From Oxalicibacterium faecigallinarum (GTDB lineage: Bacteria > Pseudomonadota > Gammaproteobacteria > Burkholderiales > Burkholderiaceae_D): 64,000 bases of DNA. Positions 21,580 through 30,911 of this stretch are shown one piece after another. Location: NCBI RefSeq assembly GCF_014635705.1, contig NZ_BMDI01000001.1, positions 1,690,008 to 1,754,007 of the forward strand. Reading direction: 5' to 3'. Every line of letters begins with the position of its first letter. Position 1 is the stretch's first letter. The notes beneath the pieces are model-generated. The model was not told the origin of the DNA. It saw nothing but the letters and a program-made list of their open reading frames with translations, and made no database searches. The translations under genes and the position numbers were made by a program.

Positions 21580-23370
21580 TTATTTACGCTTTAACCATCT
21601 CGACCGCAGCGATGAATTACTTGTAGGCTTTGCGTCCAGCGCGATCACGACATTCGGAAAATCGGATACGGCCATGCGTGCATCAAACGTCATCAATTCA
21701 TCACGTCGGAAGGCGTGGATGGCGAAACGATCACCCAGACGGTAACGCGATAGCAAAGCATCAATGTTTGATCCGTTCACACGCAAACCATCGATGGCGA
21801 TGATGATGTCGCCCACAGACAAGCCGGCTTTCTGGGCTGCGCTCGCCTCGAAAATCGTCCCGACCTTGCAATCGTTACCGTCGCGCACCGTGCGCATGCC
21901 TAATGCAGCACGCGTGCGACTACGCTCGTCTGTCAGCGTGACGCCAAACGGTGCAAGCAGTTTCGCCAATGGCAAATCTTCCGTGCCACGCACCCAGCGA
22001 TCAAGTACGCGCTTGAGTTTGAGACCTGTCACGCTGTCAAACAGCGCATCGACTTCCTCTTCCGTTACACCACGCCCGCCACCGTCATAAAAATCCCGAC
22101 CGTATTTTTGCCATAAGGCGCGCATCACGTCGTCGAGCGATTTACCACCTTTCGTCTCTGCCCGAATCATCAAATCCAGCGCCAACCCTACCAGCGAGCC
22201 TTTGGTGTAATAGCTGACGACTGCATTGGTCGCATTCTCATCCTGACGGTAATACTTGACCCAGGCATCGAAACTGGATTCAGCCACACTTTGCTTGGTA
22301 CGCCCCGAGCCGCGCAGCACCCCGTTGACCGTTTTGGCAATCAGCTTGAGATAGGTTGCTTCATCAATCACACCGCTGCGTACCAGAATCAAGTCGTCGT
22401 AATAGCTGGTAAATCCTTCGAACAGCCATAACAACGGTGTGTAGCTTTCCGCGCTCAGTTCATAGGGCGCAAAAGCGACTGGCTTGATGCGTTTGACGTT
22501 CCAGGTATGAAAGTATTCGTGACTGCACAGGCCGAGAAAGGTCCGATACCCTTCCGACATATCGTGCTTGCCTTTCACCGGCAAATCGCCACGCGAACAA
22601 ATCAGTGCGGTCGACGCACGATGTTCCAGGCCACCATAACCATCACTGACGACCATCGTCATGAAGACGTAGCGGTCCATCGGTGCACGGCGCGTGCGCG
22701 GCTCGAACAACGCGATTTGCGCTTCACAGATCTTTTGCAGATCGGCGGTAATTCGGTCGATATCCAGATTTGGTACCTTGCCGGTGAATACCACATCATG
22801 TTGCACGCCCCAAGCCTTGAAAGTCGCCAACAGGAACGTGCCCATTTCAACCGGATGATCGATCAGCTCATCATAGTTAGCTGCCTGATAGGTACCAAAT
22901 CCGTATCGCTTGGCTTTCAAGCGCGTCATGGCCGTGGCAACACGCCATTTCGCAAACTCATCACCTTGCGGCGGCTGAATATCGACTACATGCTCAATTT
23001 CTTCCTGCCCCTGTACACGCAGAAACACACTGGTGCCGTTGAAGAAGCCATGCAATTGATCGAGATGCGCCGTGCGCACTGACAAATCCCACGCATACAC
23101 TTCATATTCCAGCGTCAGTGGGCCATCGCAAGGTGCTGCCAGCCACGTGTGCTTGTCGATTTTTTCCAGCGAGACTTTTTTCCGACCGCATGTTGCAGTG
23201 ATCTGCACAATGTTCTTTGCAAATTCGCGAATCATGTAGCTGCCTGGAATCCAGGCGGGCAAAGAAAATACCTGCCCACCCAGATCCGGCTCGGCAACTG
23301 TCAGTGTGACGCCATACAAATGGGCCGCAGGATTTTTAGGAAAGATGGTGTAGTGAATAGCGTGGTTCAT
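21580..23370 (-). CDS. M61-family metallopeptidase with PDZ domain
   Basis: A 596-residue zinc aminopeptidase of the glycyl-aminopeptidase (M61) type. It has an N-terminal beta-sandwich, the zinc site HEYFH at 284-288 (in GLCSHEYFHTWNVKRIKP) with the downstream Glu in LLWLFEGFTSYYDDL, and a C-terminal PDZ domain (GTIFEASAAQKAGLSVGDII then IDGLRVNG). No signal peptide is evident, which suggests a cytoplasmic location. Family members favour N-terminal Gly or Ala; the physiological substrate is unknown. Convergent with trpC and upstream of dsbC on the same strand. Confidence 0.9.
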   Translation of the reverse strand: MNHAIHYTIFPKNPAAHLYGVTLTVAEPDLGGQVFSLPAWIPGSYMIREFAKNIVQITATCGRKKVSLEKIDKHTWLAAPCDGPLTLEYEVYAWDLSVRTAHLDQLHGFFNGTSVFLRVQGQEEIEHVVDIQPPQGDEFAKWRVATAMTRLKAKRYGFGTYQAANYDELIDHPVEMGTFLLATFKAWGVQHDVVFTGKVPNLDIDRITADLQKICEAQIALFEPRTRRAPMDRYVFMTMVVSDGYGGLEHRASTALICSRGDLPVKGKHDMSEGYRTFLGLCSHEYFHTWNVKRIKPVAFAPYELSAESYTPLLWLFEGFTSYYDDLILVRSGVIDEATYLKLIAKTVNGVLRGSGRTKQSVAESSFDAWVKYYRQDENATNAVVSYYTKGSLVGLALDLMIRAETKGGKSLDDVMRALWQKYGRDFYDGGGRGVTEEEVDALFDSVTGLKLKRVLDRWVRGTEDLPLAKLLAPFGVTLTDERSRTRAALGMRTVRDGNDCKVGTIFEASAAQKAGLSVGDIIIAIDGLRVNGSNIDALLSRYRLGDRFAIHAFRRDELMTFDARMAVSDFPNVVIALDAKPTSNSSLRSRWLKRK

Positions 23371-23444
23371 CAGCGCATTGAGCGATTGGAAATAAGTATT
23401 AGTGTAACGGCATCACTTGCTCTATGCAGGAATGCCGCACCAAC

Positions 23445-23476
23445 AAAAAAGCGCCGGCAACTGGCACGGCGCTTTT
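23445..23476 (-). terminator. Terminator after dsbC
   Basis: GCGCCG/CGGCGC stem with a 10-base loop; the minus strand continues into a T-run complementary to AAAAAA at 23445-23450. Located 19 bases past the dsbC stop. Confidence 0.8.
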
Positions 23477-23494
23477 CAATTCTGGCAAAGACGA

Positions 23495-24214
23495 TTACTT
23501 GATGGAAGACAGCTTGGCTTCCAGTGCCTTGGCGTCAATCGCCCCTGGAATGCGCGAACCATCTGCAAAGATAATCGTTGGCGTACCTGTCACTTTCATA
23601 TTGCGACCAAGCTCCAGCACTTTTTCGTGCGGCGTCACGCAATTCGGCGATGCGGTTGGTGGCACTTTTCCGTTAAGCATCCAGTCATCCCATGCCTTGA
23701 CACGGTTGGGTGCACACCAGATATTGCGCGACTTTTCGACCGAATCGGGGGACAGAATGTTGTACATGAAGGTGTACACGGTAATGTTGTTGACGCTCTC
23801 CAACGTGCGACGGAAACGTTTGCAATAACCGCAATTCGGGTCCTCGAACACGGCGATCACGCGTTTGCCATTGCCTTTTACTTCCTTCATGGCCAGCTCA
23901 AGCGGCAGATTGCCGAAGGTGACCTTGTTGATGTCATCGAGGCGGGCCTTGGTGTAGTCCTGATAGGTGCGTGCATCGACCACGCGCCCGACAAACAGAT
24001 ATTCGCCCTTGGCATCGGTATAAATGATGTCGCCGTTGACTTGAATTTCAAACAAGCCGGAATAAGGCGTTCTGGTCACCGACTCTACCTTGGCTTCCGG
24101 CCCGAGGCGTGGCTCAATCACCTTGCGCACCGCGGCTTCCTGCGCCGTTTCAGCATAAGCGACCATCGAGATCATGCCTGCCAACAGGGCGGCAATCCAC
24201 TTGCTTGCTTTCAT
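23495..24214 (-). CDS. dsbC: Thiol:disulfide interchange protein DsbC
   Basis: Periplasmic disulfide isomerase that reshuffles wrong disulfides and is kept reduced by DsbD. 239 residues: signal peptide 1-21 (AYA-ET cleavage), N-terminal dimerisation domain with the conserved FEIQVNGDIIYTDAKGEYLFVG stretch in two parts, linker helix, and a thioredoxin domain with CGYC at C128-C131. The structural disulfide pair (CAPN...NCVTP) and cis-Pro loop GTPTIIF are present. Upstream on the same strand is a ubiquinone-type hydroxylase 32 bases away, so they may be co-transcribed. Confidence 0.94.
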   Translation of the reverse strand: MKASKWIAALLAGMISMVAYAETAQEAAVRKVIEPRLGPEAKVESVTRTPYSGLFEIQVNGDIIYTDAKGEYLFVGRVVDARTYQDYTKARLDDINKVTFGNLPLELAMKEVKGNGKRVIAVFEDPNCGYCKRFRRTLESVNNITVYTFMYNILSPDSVEKSRNIWCAPNRVKAWDDWMLNGKVPPTASPNCVTPHEKVLELGRNMKVTGTPTIIFADGSRIPGAIDAKALEAKLSSIK

Positions 24215-24246
24215 CTTGTTTCCGTTTTCGTTCGTTGCAGGGGAGT

Positions 24247-25440
24247 TTAAAGCGATTTGCCCAAGGCATGGCCAATCAATCTTCGCTTTAGGACAGGCAG
24301 GCGGTTCACGAGGTTCAATCCAAGATTACGCATCATGCGCACTGGTTCGATATCCGTGCCAAAAAGTCGCGCCAGACCGTCGGTCGCCAGTTGCATGAGC
24401 AGAATGTCTTCCTTACGTGACCGGGCATATCGCGCCAGCACCCGCGCATCGCCGCAATCGCGATGTGCACCGCGCTCAGCCACGATACGCACCAACGCGT
24501 CCACATCAGCAAAACCGAGATTCATGCCATGCCCCGCTAACGGGTGCACGACGTGGGCCGCGTCCCCGATCAAGGCAACGCGCGGCGCCGTGATCGCGTG
24601 CGGACGAATCAATGACAAAGGGAAGGATTTGGCGACTTCCGGTTGCAGGGGCGTCAATGCGCCAAGCGCAGGCTGCGCGTAAGCGGCCAGTCGCTGCGCC
24701 AATTGCGGCATCGACTCTTTCAATAATTCTTCCGCCAACGCATCCGGTGCAGACCAGACCAGGGAAACGCGGTTATCCGGCAATGGCAGCAAGGCAATGA
24801 TGCCCTCCTGTGCAGAAAACCATTGATACGCAATACCGCGGTGCGGCTTTTCACACGCAAAATTAGTCACAATCGCCCGTTGGCCATAAGAGCGATAATC
24901 AAAGCCGATATCACATTGCGCACGCACCCACGACTGCCCACCATCGGCACCGACCAGCAAGTCGGCAGACAGTACGTCGCCATTCGCCAATGTCACTTTT
25001 GCGGTCTCGGCATTGACTTCAATCGCCGTTGCGCGTCCTTCCACCATCTTCACGTTTGAGGCAAATTTCAGTGCCGCATCCAGCGCCTGATTGAGATTGC
25101 GATCCTCGACAATCCAGGCCAAAGCACCGACACGCGCACCATAAGCATCAAACCCAAGATTGCCGGCGTGAACGCCGTCACCTTGCACCGCCATTGCATC
25201 AACCGGCGCAACGCGCGCCATATCCAAGGCATCCCACACCTTTACCCCGGATAACAAGGCATGCGCCGTGTGATTTACTGCATACACACGAACATCCCAG
25301 GCGTCACTTGGTGTCTGAGCCGACGTTCCTCGCGAGGGGCGCAACAAGGCAACCTTCAAGCCAGCCTGTGCAAAGCCAAGCGCCGCCACTTTGCCAATCG
25401 CCCCATCGCCGACGATGCATATATCTGTGTGCGAATGCAT
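24247..25440 (-). CDS. UbiH/UbiF-family FAD-dependent hydroxylase
   Basis: A 397-residue aromatic-ring monooxygenase of the ubiquinone synthesis type. It has an N-terminal dinucleotide-binding motif (ICIVGDGAIGKVAAL), the DG motif VGADGGQSWVR, and the second FAD motif VALIGDAAHVVHPLAGHGMNLGF. These three place it in the UbiH/UbiF/VisC family that hydroxylates the ubiquinone ring at C1, C5 or C6; sequence alone does not tell which position. It lies just upstream of dsbC on the same strand and diverges from tRNA-Phe. Confidence 0.87.
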   Translation of the reverse strand: MHSHTDICIVGDGAIGKVAALGFAQAGLKVALLRPSRGTSAQTPSDAWDVRVYAVNHTAHALLSGVKVWDALDMARVAPVDAMAVQGDGVHAGNLGFDAYGARVGALAWIVEDRNLNQALDAALKFASNVKMVEGRATAIEVNAETAKVTLANGDVLSADLLVGADGGQSWVRAQCDIGFDYRSYGQRAIVTNFACEKPHRGIAYQWFSAQEGIIALLPLPDNRVSLVWSAPDALAEELLKESMPQLAQRLAAYAQPALGALTPLQPEVAKSFPLSLIRPHAITAPRVALIGDAAHVVHPLAGHGMNLGFADVDALVRIVAERGAHRDCGDARVLARYARSRKEDILLMQLATDGLARLFGTDIEPVRMMRNLGLNLVNRLPVLKRRLIGHALGKSL

Positions 25441-25516
25441 GCAAGAATTCCGAAAGAGAAAATAAACCTGAATTCATATTATACCGATGCACAAGCAAGT
25501 AATTTGCAGACAACGC

Positions 25517-25544
25517 TTGCATATCTCTCCAAGTTTGCTATACT
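25517..25544 (+). promoter_or_regulatory. tRNA-Phe promoter
   Basis: TTGCAT (25517-25522), 16-base spacer, TATACT (25539-25544), ending 10 bases before the mature tRNA, followed by a G+C-rich discriminator (TGCCCGCC) typical of stringently controlled stable-RNA promoters. Confidence 0.75.
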
Positions 25545-25554
25545 TGCCCGCCTT

Positions 25555-25630
25555 GGCCTGGTAGCTCAGTCGGTAGAGCAGAGGATTGAAAATCCTTGTG
25601 TCGGTGGTTCGATTCCGCCCCGGGCCACCA
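25555..25630 (+). tRNA. tRNA-Phe (anticodon GAA)
   Basis: 76 bases, GGCCTGGTAGCTCAG start, anticodon loop TTGAAAA (GAA), TPsiC arm GGTTCGATTCC, encoded CCA. Single-gene transcription unit with its own promoter and terminator. Confidence 0.97.
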
Positions 25631-25637
25631 AGACTTT

Positions 25638-25668
25638 AAAGCCCCGTCAATTGCCGGGGCTTTTTTAT
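25638..25668 (+). terminator. tRNA-Phe terminator
   Basis: AAAGCCCCG/CGGGGCTTT stem with an 8-base loop followed by TTTTTTATTTT, starting 8 bases after the tRNA. Confidence 0.9.
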
Positions 25669-25743
25669 TTTAGTAGCCGTCACTTTCAGTCTTGCAATCG
25701 CTCACCACCGCCTAACACACTGTTTTGCATTCGCACCGCTGAA

Positions 25744-25770
25744 ATAAAAAATCCGCCCAAAGGCGGATTG
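25744..25770 (-). terminator. Terminator of the small membrane gene
   Basis: AATCCGCC/GGCGGATT with a tight loop; the minus strand continues TTTTTTATTTC. It lies 50 bases beyond the stop of the 63-residue gene. Confidence 0.85.
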
Positions 25771-25819
25771 TCGACGTACCAAGGCTAATTTATCAACTCG
25801 AGTGCAATACTTTTCGTTG

Positions 25820-26011
25820 TTAGCCAATGGTCGGCAGGAGCGGCATGCCCAGATCGAACACAACGTTCACAGCAGCAATGAACAACAGTGTTCCGACCAA
25901 TACACCCAGACTGAATTTCGCAACATACTTCAAATCTTCCTTGTCGCGAAGGTTCAAACGGGTTTGGGGCATGTGAGGCAGATGCCAGGAATCAAAAATA
26001 TGCGTATTCAT
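25820..26011 (-). CDS. 63-residue single-span membrane protein
   Basis: A small gene with a near-perfect ribosome-binding site: AGGAGGTAATC directly before the ATG at 26011. The product has a polar, His-containing N-terminus (NTHIFDSWHLPHMPQTRLNL) and one hydrophobic helix (about 38-58, FSLGVLVGTLLFIAAVNVVF). It has its own terminator and a long A+T-rich upstream region, so it looks like an independently regulated single gene. No family recognised. It diverges from the response regulator, and a shared control region is possible. Confidence 0.75.
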   Translation of the reverse strand: MNTHIFDSWHLPHMPQTRLNLRDKEDLKYVAKFSLGVLVGTLLFIAAVNVVFDLGMPLLPTIG

Positions 26012-26334
26012 GATTACCTCCTGTTGGTCTGACTTCATGGGTACTACGATTCCAATATAGAAAATTTTTGTCAGTTATCAATCAAAATTTCACATTTTCT
26101 TCACATTGATTTGTGTCGCGGCCATGCAAGTGATTTGACGCCGACCTCCGCATCCGTACTGGAATTCATAGCTAAAATGCAAAATTTGCATTCAAATAGG
26201 TCACAAATGTTTCTTTAAGGCTGCATTATTTGTGAACTATTGTCACACCACAAGAAAACCTGTGCCGTCAAAAAACGAGTTTTGTTAAATTAGGCTTGAC
26301 CTAATTCAACAACTTGCTGAACGCGCCAAATACC
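26012..26334. promoter_or_regulatory. Divergent control region with two inverted repeats
   Basis: 323 A+T-rich bases between the small membrane gene and the response regulator. Two palindromes stand out: ATGCAAA-A-TTTGCAT (26177-26191) and AATTAGG-5-CCTAATT (26288-26306), the latter 28 bases before the regulator ATG. Either could bind a dimeric regulator such as the OmpR-type protein itself. Confidence 0.5.
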
Positions 26335-27024
26335 ATGCGAATTGCCGTACTTGATGATGATCGTAGCCAGACAGATCTGGTGTGCCAGGTGCTTAGCGCC
26401 GCCGGTCATGCGTGCCACCCTTTTCAGCGTGGCAAGGAATTGCTGAATCAATTGCGTCGTGAGAGCTTTGACATGCTCATCATCGACTGGCAGGTGCCGG
26501 ATCTGAGTGGCGCAGATGTTCTTTTGTGGGCACGTGAAAAACTGCCGGCGAATTTGCCGGTTCTGTTTATGACCAGCCGGTCTGGCGAAGATGATATCGT
26601 CGCTGGTCTGGCAGCGGGCGCCGATGATTACATGATCAAGCCGATTCGCCGAGGGGAGCTGCTAGCGCGCGTTCAGGCCCTGCTGCGACGGGCTTACCCA
26701 AGCCAGAATCCTGTCGAGCAAATCCAGTTTGGCAACTTTGTTTTCGAAACACGCACCGGCCGACTGACAGTCTCCGGCGCACAAATTGAAGTCACGCAGA
26801 AGGAATTTGATCTGGCTCTTCTGTTCTTCCGCAACCTGGGGCGTCCGCTGTCTCGCGCCTATATTCTGGAAGCAGTGTGGTCGCGTGACATCGAAATTCC
26901 GTCCAGAACGATGGATACTCATGTATCCCGCGTACGGAGCAAGCTACAATTACGCCCGGAGCATGGATTTCGTTTAGCCCCAGTCTACAGTTATGGCTAC
27001 CGACTGGAGCAAGTGACCGCATAA
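26335..27024 (+). CDS. OmpR/PhoB-family response regulator
   Basis: A 229-residue two-component transcription factor. Receiver domain: acidic pair D7-D8, phosphoacceptor D51 in LIIDWQVPD, T80 (FMTS) and K102 (MIKPI), all in place. A winged-helix DNA-binding domain follows (TQKEFDLALLFFRNLGRPLSR...SRTMDTHVSRVRSKL...YSYGYRLE). The ATG at 26335 was chosen over a TTG seven codons upstream because the receiver strand MRIAVLDDD begins there. It heads a plus-strand run with a LysM/FecR protein and a CHASE2 histidine kinase, its probable partner. Confidence 0.92.
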   Translation: MRIAVLDDDRSQTDLVCQVLSAAGHACHPFQRGKELLNQLRRESFDMLIIDWQVPDLSGADVLLWAREKLPANLPVLFMTSRSGEDDIVAGLAAGADDYMIKPIRRGELLARVQALLRRAYPSQNPVEQIQFGNFVFETRTGRLTVSGAQIEVTQKEFDLALLFFRNLGRPLSRAYILEAVWSRDIEIPSRTMDTHVSRVRSKLQLRPEHGFRLAPVYSYGYRLEQVTA

Positions 27025-27051
27025 GCGCGCCGGGTTGCGCGGAGAGGAAGT

Positions 27052-28458
27052 ATGCGCATCACCCTGATTCAACTGAGAGTTCTTACGGCACTGTTAGTCA
27101 GTGCCGTCCTGCTTTCTTCCGCTTTTGCCCAGACACCGGGCAGCATCACGACACTCCCTTCCGGCATTGTGTATCACGCCAAGGCAGGCGATACCTTGAT
27201 GTCGATTGCCAGCGCCTACACCACCCGCGCCGCTAACTGGATCACGCTGGGCATTATCAACAATATCGCCAAAGACACCGGTATTCCGATCGGCACGCCG
27301 ATTACTATCCCTGCCGACCTGCTGCAAGATGAACCAAGCGAAGGCAAAGTCATTGCCCGCAATGGTCTGGTCACGGCCACGTACACCGACGGCACGACCG
27401 GCGTGCTCAATATCGGCAATCGGATCGTCGAGGGCGTGAAAGTCAGCACGGGCACCAATAGCTTCGTGACGATCGGTTTGCCGGATCAATCCCGTGTTTC
27501 GATTCCGTCCAACAGCAATGTACAAATCACGACATTGCGAAAAACGCTGTACACCGCCAGCCCGCGCGTAGAAGTCGCCTTGCAGAAAGGCCGTGTGCTG
27601 TCGCGTGTGTCGCCACTTGAAACCAACAAAGGCAGTTATAAAGTTCGTACCCCACTCTCTGTTGCCGGTGTACGTGGCACCGAATTCCGTGTTCGGCTAG
27701 GTGACAAAGAAGTCGCAACCGAAGTACTGGATGGGCGTGTTCTGGCCAGCCTGCAGCGCGAAGATAATGGCCGTTTACTGCCACGCGCCAAAGGCAACAT
27801 CACGACACGCACAAGCCTTGGCCCTACGGTTGATCTACTGGCACCACCACAACTTGCCGACATGCCTTACCGCTTTGGCGAACATGCCCATTTCGCCTTC
27901 ATGCCACTACCCAATGCGGTGTCCTATCATGTCGAACTCGCGCATGACAGCGAAATGCTCGACCTGATTGCAGAAGGAAGTGGCAAGGCTGGCGATGTGA
28001 TTCTCGAAAACATCGCTGAAGGCAATTACTTTGCGCGCCTGACCGCGATCGATCCGCTCGGTTTGGAAGGTATGCCACGCGTAATGGCCGTGACAATCCG
28101 CGATCGCGTCAAACCACAGACCTATACGCCGGCACAACCCGCACCAACCGTCGCCAGCAGTAATCCGCAAGAGCTACTCTTGCGCTGGCCCGGCTCTGCA
28201 ACGGCAAAATACAATGTGCAAGTCGCTCGCGACAGCGAATTCAGTTGGCTCACCTACAACGCCAGCGTGACCGGCAACGAAGTGCGTTTTCCACGACCAT
28301 CTTTCGGCACCTACTTTGCCCGTGTGCAGAGCATCAACCCAGATGGCAGCGGCAATGCCTACTCTTTTGCACAGACACTGATCGTCACGGATCAATGGAT
28401 CATCAATGACGGGCAACCACTGCGCCCCAAGTCGCCCGCAAATAGCGCGTCCCGCTGA
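27052..28458 (+). CDS. Secreted LysM and FecR-domain envelope protein
   Basis: A 468-residue exported protein of unknown function. Signal peptide 1-26 (SAFA-QT), LysM domain about 39-88 (YHAKAGDTLMSIASAYTTRA...GTPITIP), which binds peptidoglycan glycans, then a FecR-like beta domain about 120-240 (LPDQSRVSIPSNSNVQI, SVAGVRGTEFRV). The C-terminal part holds two similar beta modules (YHVELAHDSEMLDL...GNYFARLTAIDPLG and YNVQVARDSEFSWL...GTYFARVQSINPDG). It sits between a response regulator and a CHASE2 kinase. I infer a role in sensing or holding an envelope signal for that kinase; no substrate is known. Confidence 0.85.
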   Translation: MRITLIQLRVLTALLVSAVLLSSAFAQTPGSITTLPSGIVYHAKAGDTLMSIASAYTTRAANWITLGIINNIAKDTGIPIGTPITIPADLLQDEPSEGKVIARNGLVTATYTDGTTGVLNIGNRIVEGVKVSTGTNSFVTIGLPDQSRVSIPSNSNVQITTLRKTLYTASPRVEVALQKGRVLSRVSPLETNKGSYKVRTPLSVAGVRGTEFRVRLGDKEVATEVLDGRVLASLQREDNGRLLPRAKGNITTRTSLGPTVDLLAPPQLADMPYRFGEHAHFAFMPLPNAVSYHVELAHDSEMLDLIAEGSGKAGDVILENIAEGNYFARLTAIDPLGLEGMPRVMAVTIRDRVKPQTYTPAQPAPTVASSNPQELLLRWPGSATAKYNVQVARDSEFSWLTYNASVTGNEVRFPRPSFGTYFARVQSINPDGSGNAYSFAQTLIVTDQWIINDGQPLRPKSPANSASR

Positions 28459-28470
28459 TCCCGTCCAGTA

Positions 28471-30837
28471 ATGGAAAATCGCTGGTCCTCCCCCTTTGTG
28501 CGCCGGCTTGCTCTGCGCGAGTGGCTGGCACTGTTTGTCAGCCTCCTCGCGCTGGTCGCGGCACTCGGCTGGCAAAACGGGTTAGGACGCCTTGACCAAT
28601 CCTTGTACGACCTTTTTCTGTCGGCATCGTCCAAACCAGTGCGCGACGACATCATCATCGTCGCCATCGACGATTACAGCATTGCCGAGCTGGGGCGCTG
28701 GCCCTGGCCTCGCATTCACCATGCCGAGCTGATCAATAAAATCAATCGCGCTCAACCGCTGGCAATCGGCGTGGATGTGATCCTTTCCGAACCGGAAATA
28801 CCAGATGCACAAGGACAACGCCCTGGCGATGAGTCGCTGGCCGCCGTCTTGCAGCGCAGTCAGCGCACGGTGCTGCCGGTCGTGATGATGAGTGCAGGTC
28901 AAGGTCTGATCGCCGGCTTGCCAACGCCTGCACTGGCGCAAGCCACGCGCGCACTCGGGCATATCGATCTGGAGCACGATAGCGATGGCGTGGTGCGCAG
29001 CGTCTTTCTGCGTGAAGGTCAGCATGGCGTGTGGTGGCCGCATTTTGCAGAAGCATTGATTGCAATCGGTACCGGCAGGAATACGAAAAATACGCATCAT
29101 GCTGCCGAACCGCAGATCGGTATGCCGGATGAGTGGTCGCGAGCCGACCAGATTCACATTCCGTTCGAAAGCGGCATTGGCCAGTTCCCCACCGTTCCTT
29201 ACATCTCGGTGCTCCGTGACGAGGTACCTGCCTCGTTTTTCCAGAACAAATACGTGTTGATCGGTGCCACCGCTCTCGGCATGGCGGACTCTTATCCCAC
29301 GCCGGTATCCGGCTCATCGGGTGCCATGCCCGGCATTGAGATTCACGCAAACGTGTTGTCCGCCCTGCTCAACAACCATCACATCACCATTCCACCAGCA
29401 TGGAAGACCGCACTGTTCAATCTCATGCCGGTTTTTATGGTGTTGCTCGGGTATCTGCTGCTTTCTCCACGGCTCTCTTTGCTCGGCATGGCCGGATGGA
29501 TCTTCATCACGTTGCTGGCCAGTTACCTGAGTCTGCGGGCCGGCATGTGGCTGCCACCATCTGCTGCCATTCTTGTCCTGATACTGTCCTATCCATTGTG
29601 GAGCTGGCGACGGCTCGAAGCCGCCATCACCTATCTCGGACAGGAGTTCATCCGCCTCGACAGCGAACCGCATCTGCTGCCGGAACCACCGGCACCGAAA
29701 TCCAAAGAAGTCGTCGATGTGCTGACGCAGCGCATCTCCGCCATGAAGCGGGCTGCACGCCGCGTCCGCGATTTGCGGCAGTTTGTTTCCGACAGTCTGG
29801 ACAGTCTGCCGGATGCAACGCTGGTCACCGGTATCGAAGGCAATATCGTGCTCGCCAACCGGCATGCCATCGAATACTGCCGCTTACTCGGCTACCCACA
29901 AGTCACAGGTGCCAGCATCCTGCCGATACTAGCGTGTCTGAGCACACCCAAACCGCTTGGCCAGCAGTTCAATACATCGTTCCAGTGGGCAGATTTGCTG
30001 GACTTGCAACAAGCGGCAAATCTTGTCGATGGCATTGCCGTACACGATGCGCAAGGACATGATCTGCTGATCAAGAGCGCACCAACCTACTCGTCGGCAA
30101 CGCTGCTGACCGGCTGGATTGTCAGCATCATCGATATCTCCACCGTACGTGCAGCCGAGCGTAGTCGCGATGAAACATTACGCTTCCTGTCACACGACAT
30201 GCGGGGCCCGCAAGCATCGATTCTGGCCTTGCTGGAACTGCAACAGGAAACGTCGTCCGCCCTGCCGCTGGAGGAGCTGTTTGCGCGTATCGAAAAAGCA
30301 TCCCGCCGCACACTCGGTCTGGCCGACAATTTTGTGCAATTGGCGCGTGCCGAGTCAGACGAGTACCGTCTGGAAGAAATGGACTTCCACGATTTGCTGT
30401 TCGATGCAGCCGATGAAGTCTGGTCACTCGCCAAGAACAAGCACATCACGGTCGAAGTGGACAATGCGTACGATGACTGTCCAGTCAATGTCGATCGCAC
30501 CCTGATGACGCGCGCACTGATCAATCTATTGTCCAATGCCATCAACTACAGCCCCGAACACACCACAATCCATTGTGCCGTAACGCGTCAGGATCAGCAG
30601 ATCATCTGCAGCATCCGCGATCAGGGCTATGGCATCGCCCCGGAAGATCAGGCACGCCTGTTCCGGCGCTTTCAGCATATGGAATCACCCGACCTGGCCC
30701 GTCATGACGGCGTCGGTCTGGGACTGGTTTTCGTCAAGACCGTGGTCGAACGCCATCATGGCGATATCAACTTCACCAGTGCCGTCGGGCAAGGCACTAC
30801 ATTTACGGTCCTCATCCCCGCCTGCCCTGCAGTCTGA
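28471..30837 (+). CDS. CHASE2-domain sensor histidine kinase
   Basis: A 788-residue membrane kinase. After a first membrane span (about 19-35) comes a CHASE2 extracytoplasmic domain (about 40-300), then three membrane spans (about 313-375), a PAS-like region (about 440-555), and the kinase core. The phosphoacceptor is H575 in [12 protein letters not shown]. The ATPase domain shows the N box ([14 protein letters not shown]), G1 ([12 protein letters not shown]) and G2 ([11 protein letters not shown]). It starts 12 bases after the LysM/FecR gene and is close enough to the upstream response regulator to form one operon. Signal unknown. Confidence 0.92.
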   Translation: MENRWSSPFVRRLALREWLALFVSLLALVAALGWQNGLGRLDQSLYDLFLSASSKPVRDDIIIVAIDDYSIAELGRWPWPRIHHAELINKINRAQPLAIGVDVILSEPEIPDAQGQRPGDESLAAVLQRSQRTVLPVVMMSAGQGLIAGLPTPALAQATRALGHIDLEHDSDGVVRSVFLREGQHGVWWPHFAEALIAIGTGRNTKNTHHAAEPQIGMPDEWSRADQIHIPFESGIGQFPTVPYISVLRDEVPASFFQNKYVLIGATALGMADSYPTPVSGSSGAMPGIEIHANVLSALLNNHHITIPPAWKTALFNLMPVFMVLLGYLLLSPRLSLLGMAGWIFITLLASYLSLRAGMWLPPSAAILVLILSYPLWSWRRLEAAITYLGQEFIRLDSEPHLLPEPPAPKSKEVVDVLTQRISAMKRAARRVRDLRQFVSDSLDSLPDATLVTGIEGNIVLANRHAIEYCRLLGYPQVTGASILPILACLSTPKPLGQQFNTSFQWADLLDLQQAANLVDGIAVHDAQGHDLLIKSAPTYSSATLLTGWIVSIIDISTVRAAERSRDETLRFLSHDMRGPQASILALLELQQETSSALPLEELFARIEKASRRTLGLADNFVQLARAESDEYRLEEMDFHDLLFDAADEVWSLAKNKHITVEVDNAYDDCPVNVDRTLMTRALINLLSNAINYSPEHTTIHCAVTRQDQQIICSIRDQGYGIAPEDQARLFRRFQHMESPDLARHDGVGLGLVFVKTVVERHHGDINFTSAVGQGTTFTVLIPACPAV

Positions 30838-30911
30838 AAGCGACATCGTCTACGATCCAAACAATGCTGGCGGGCTATAATAAGCCGTTACTCCAGAGAT
30901 GCGTGCCATTC

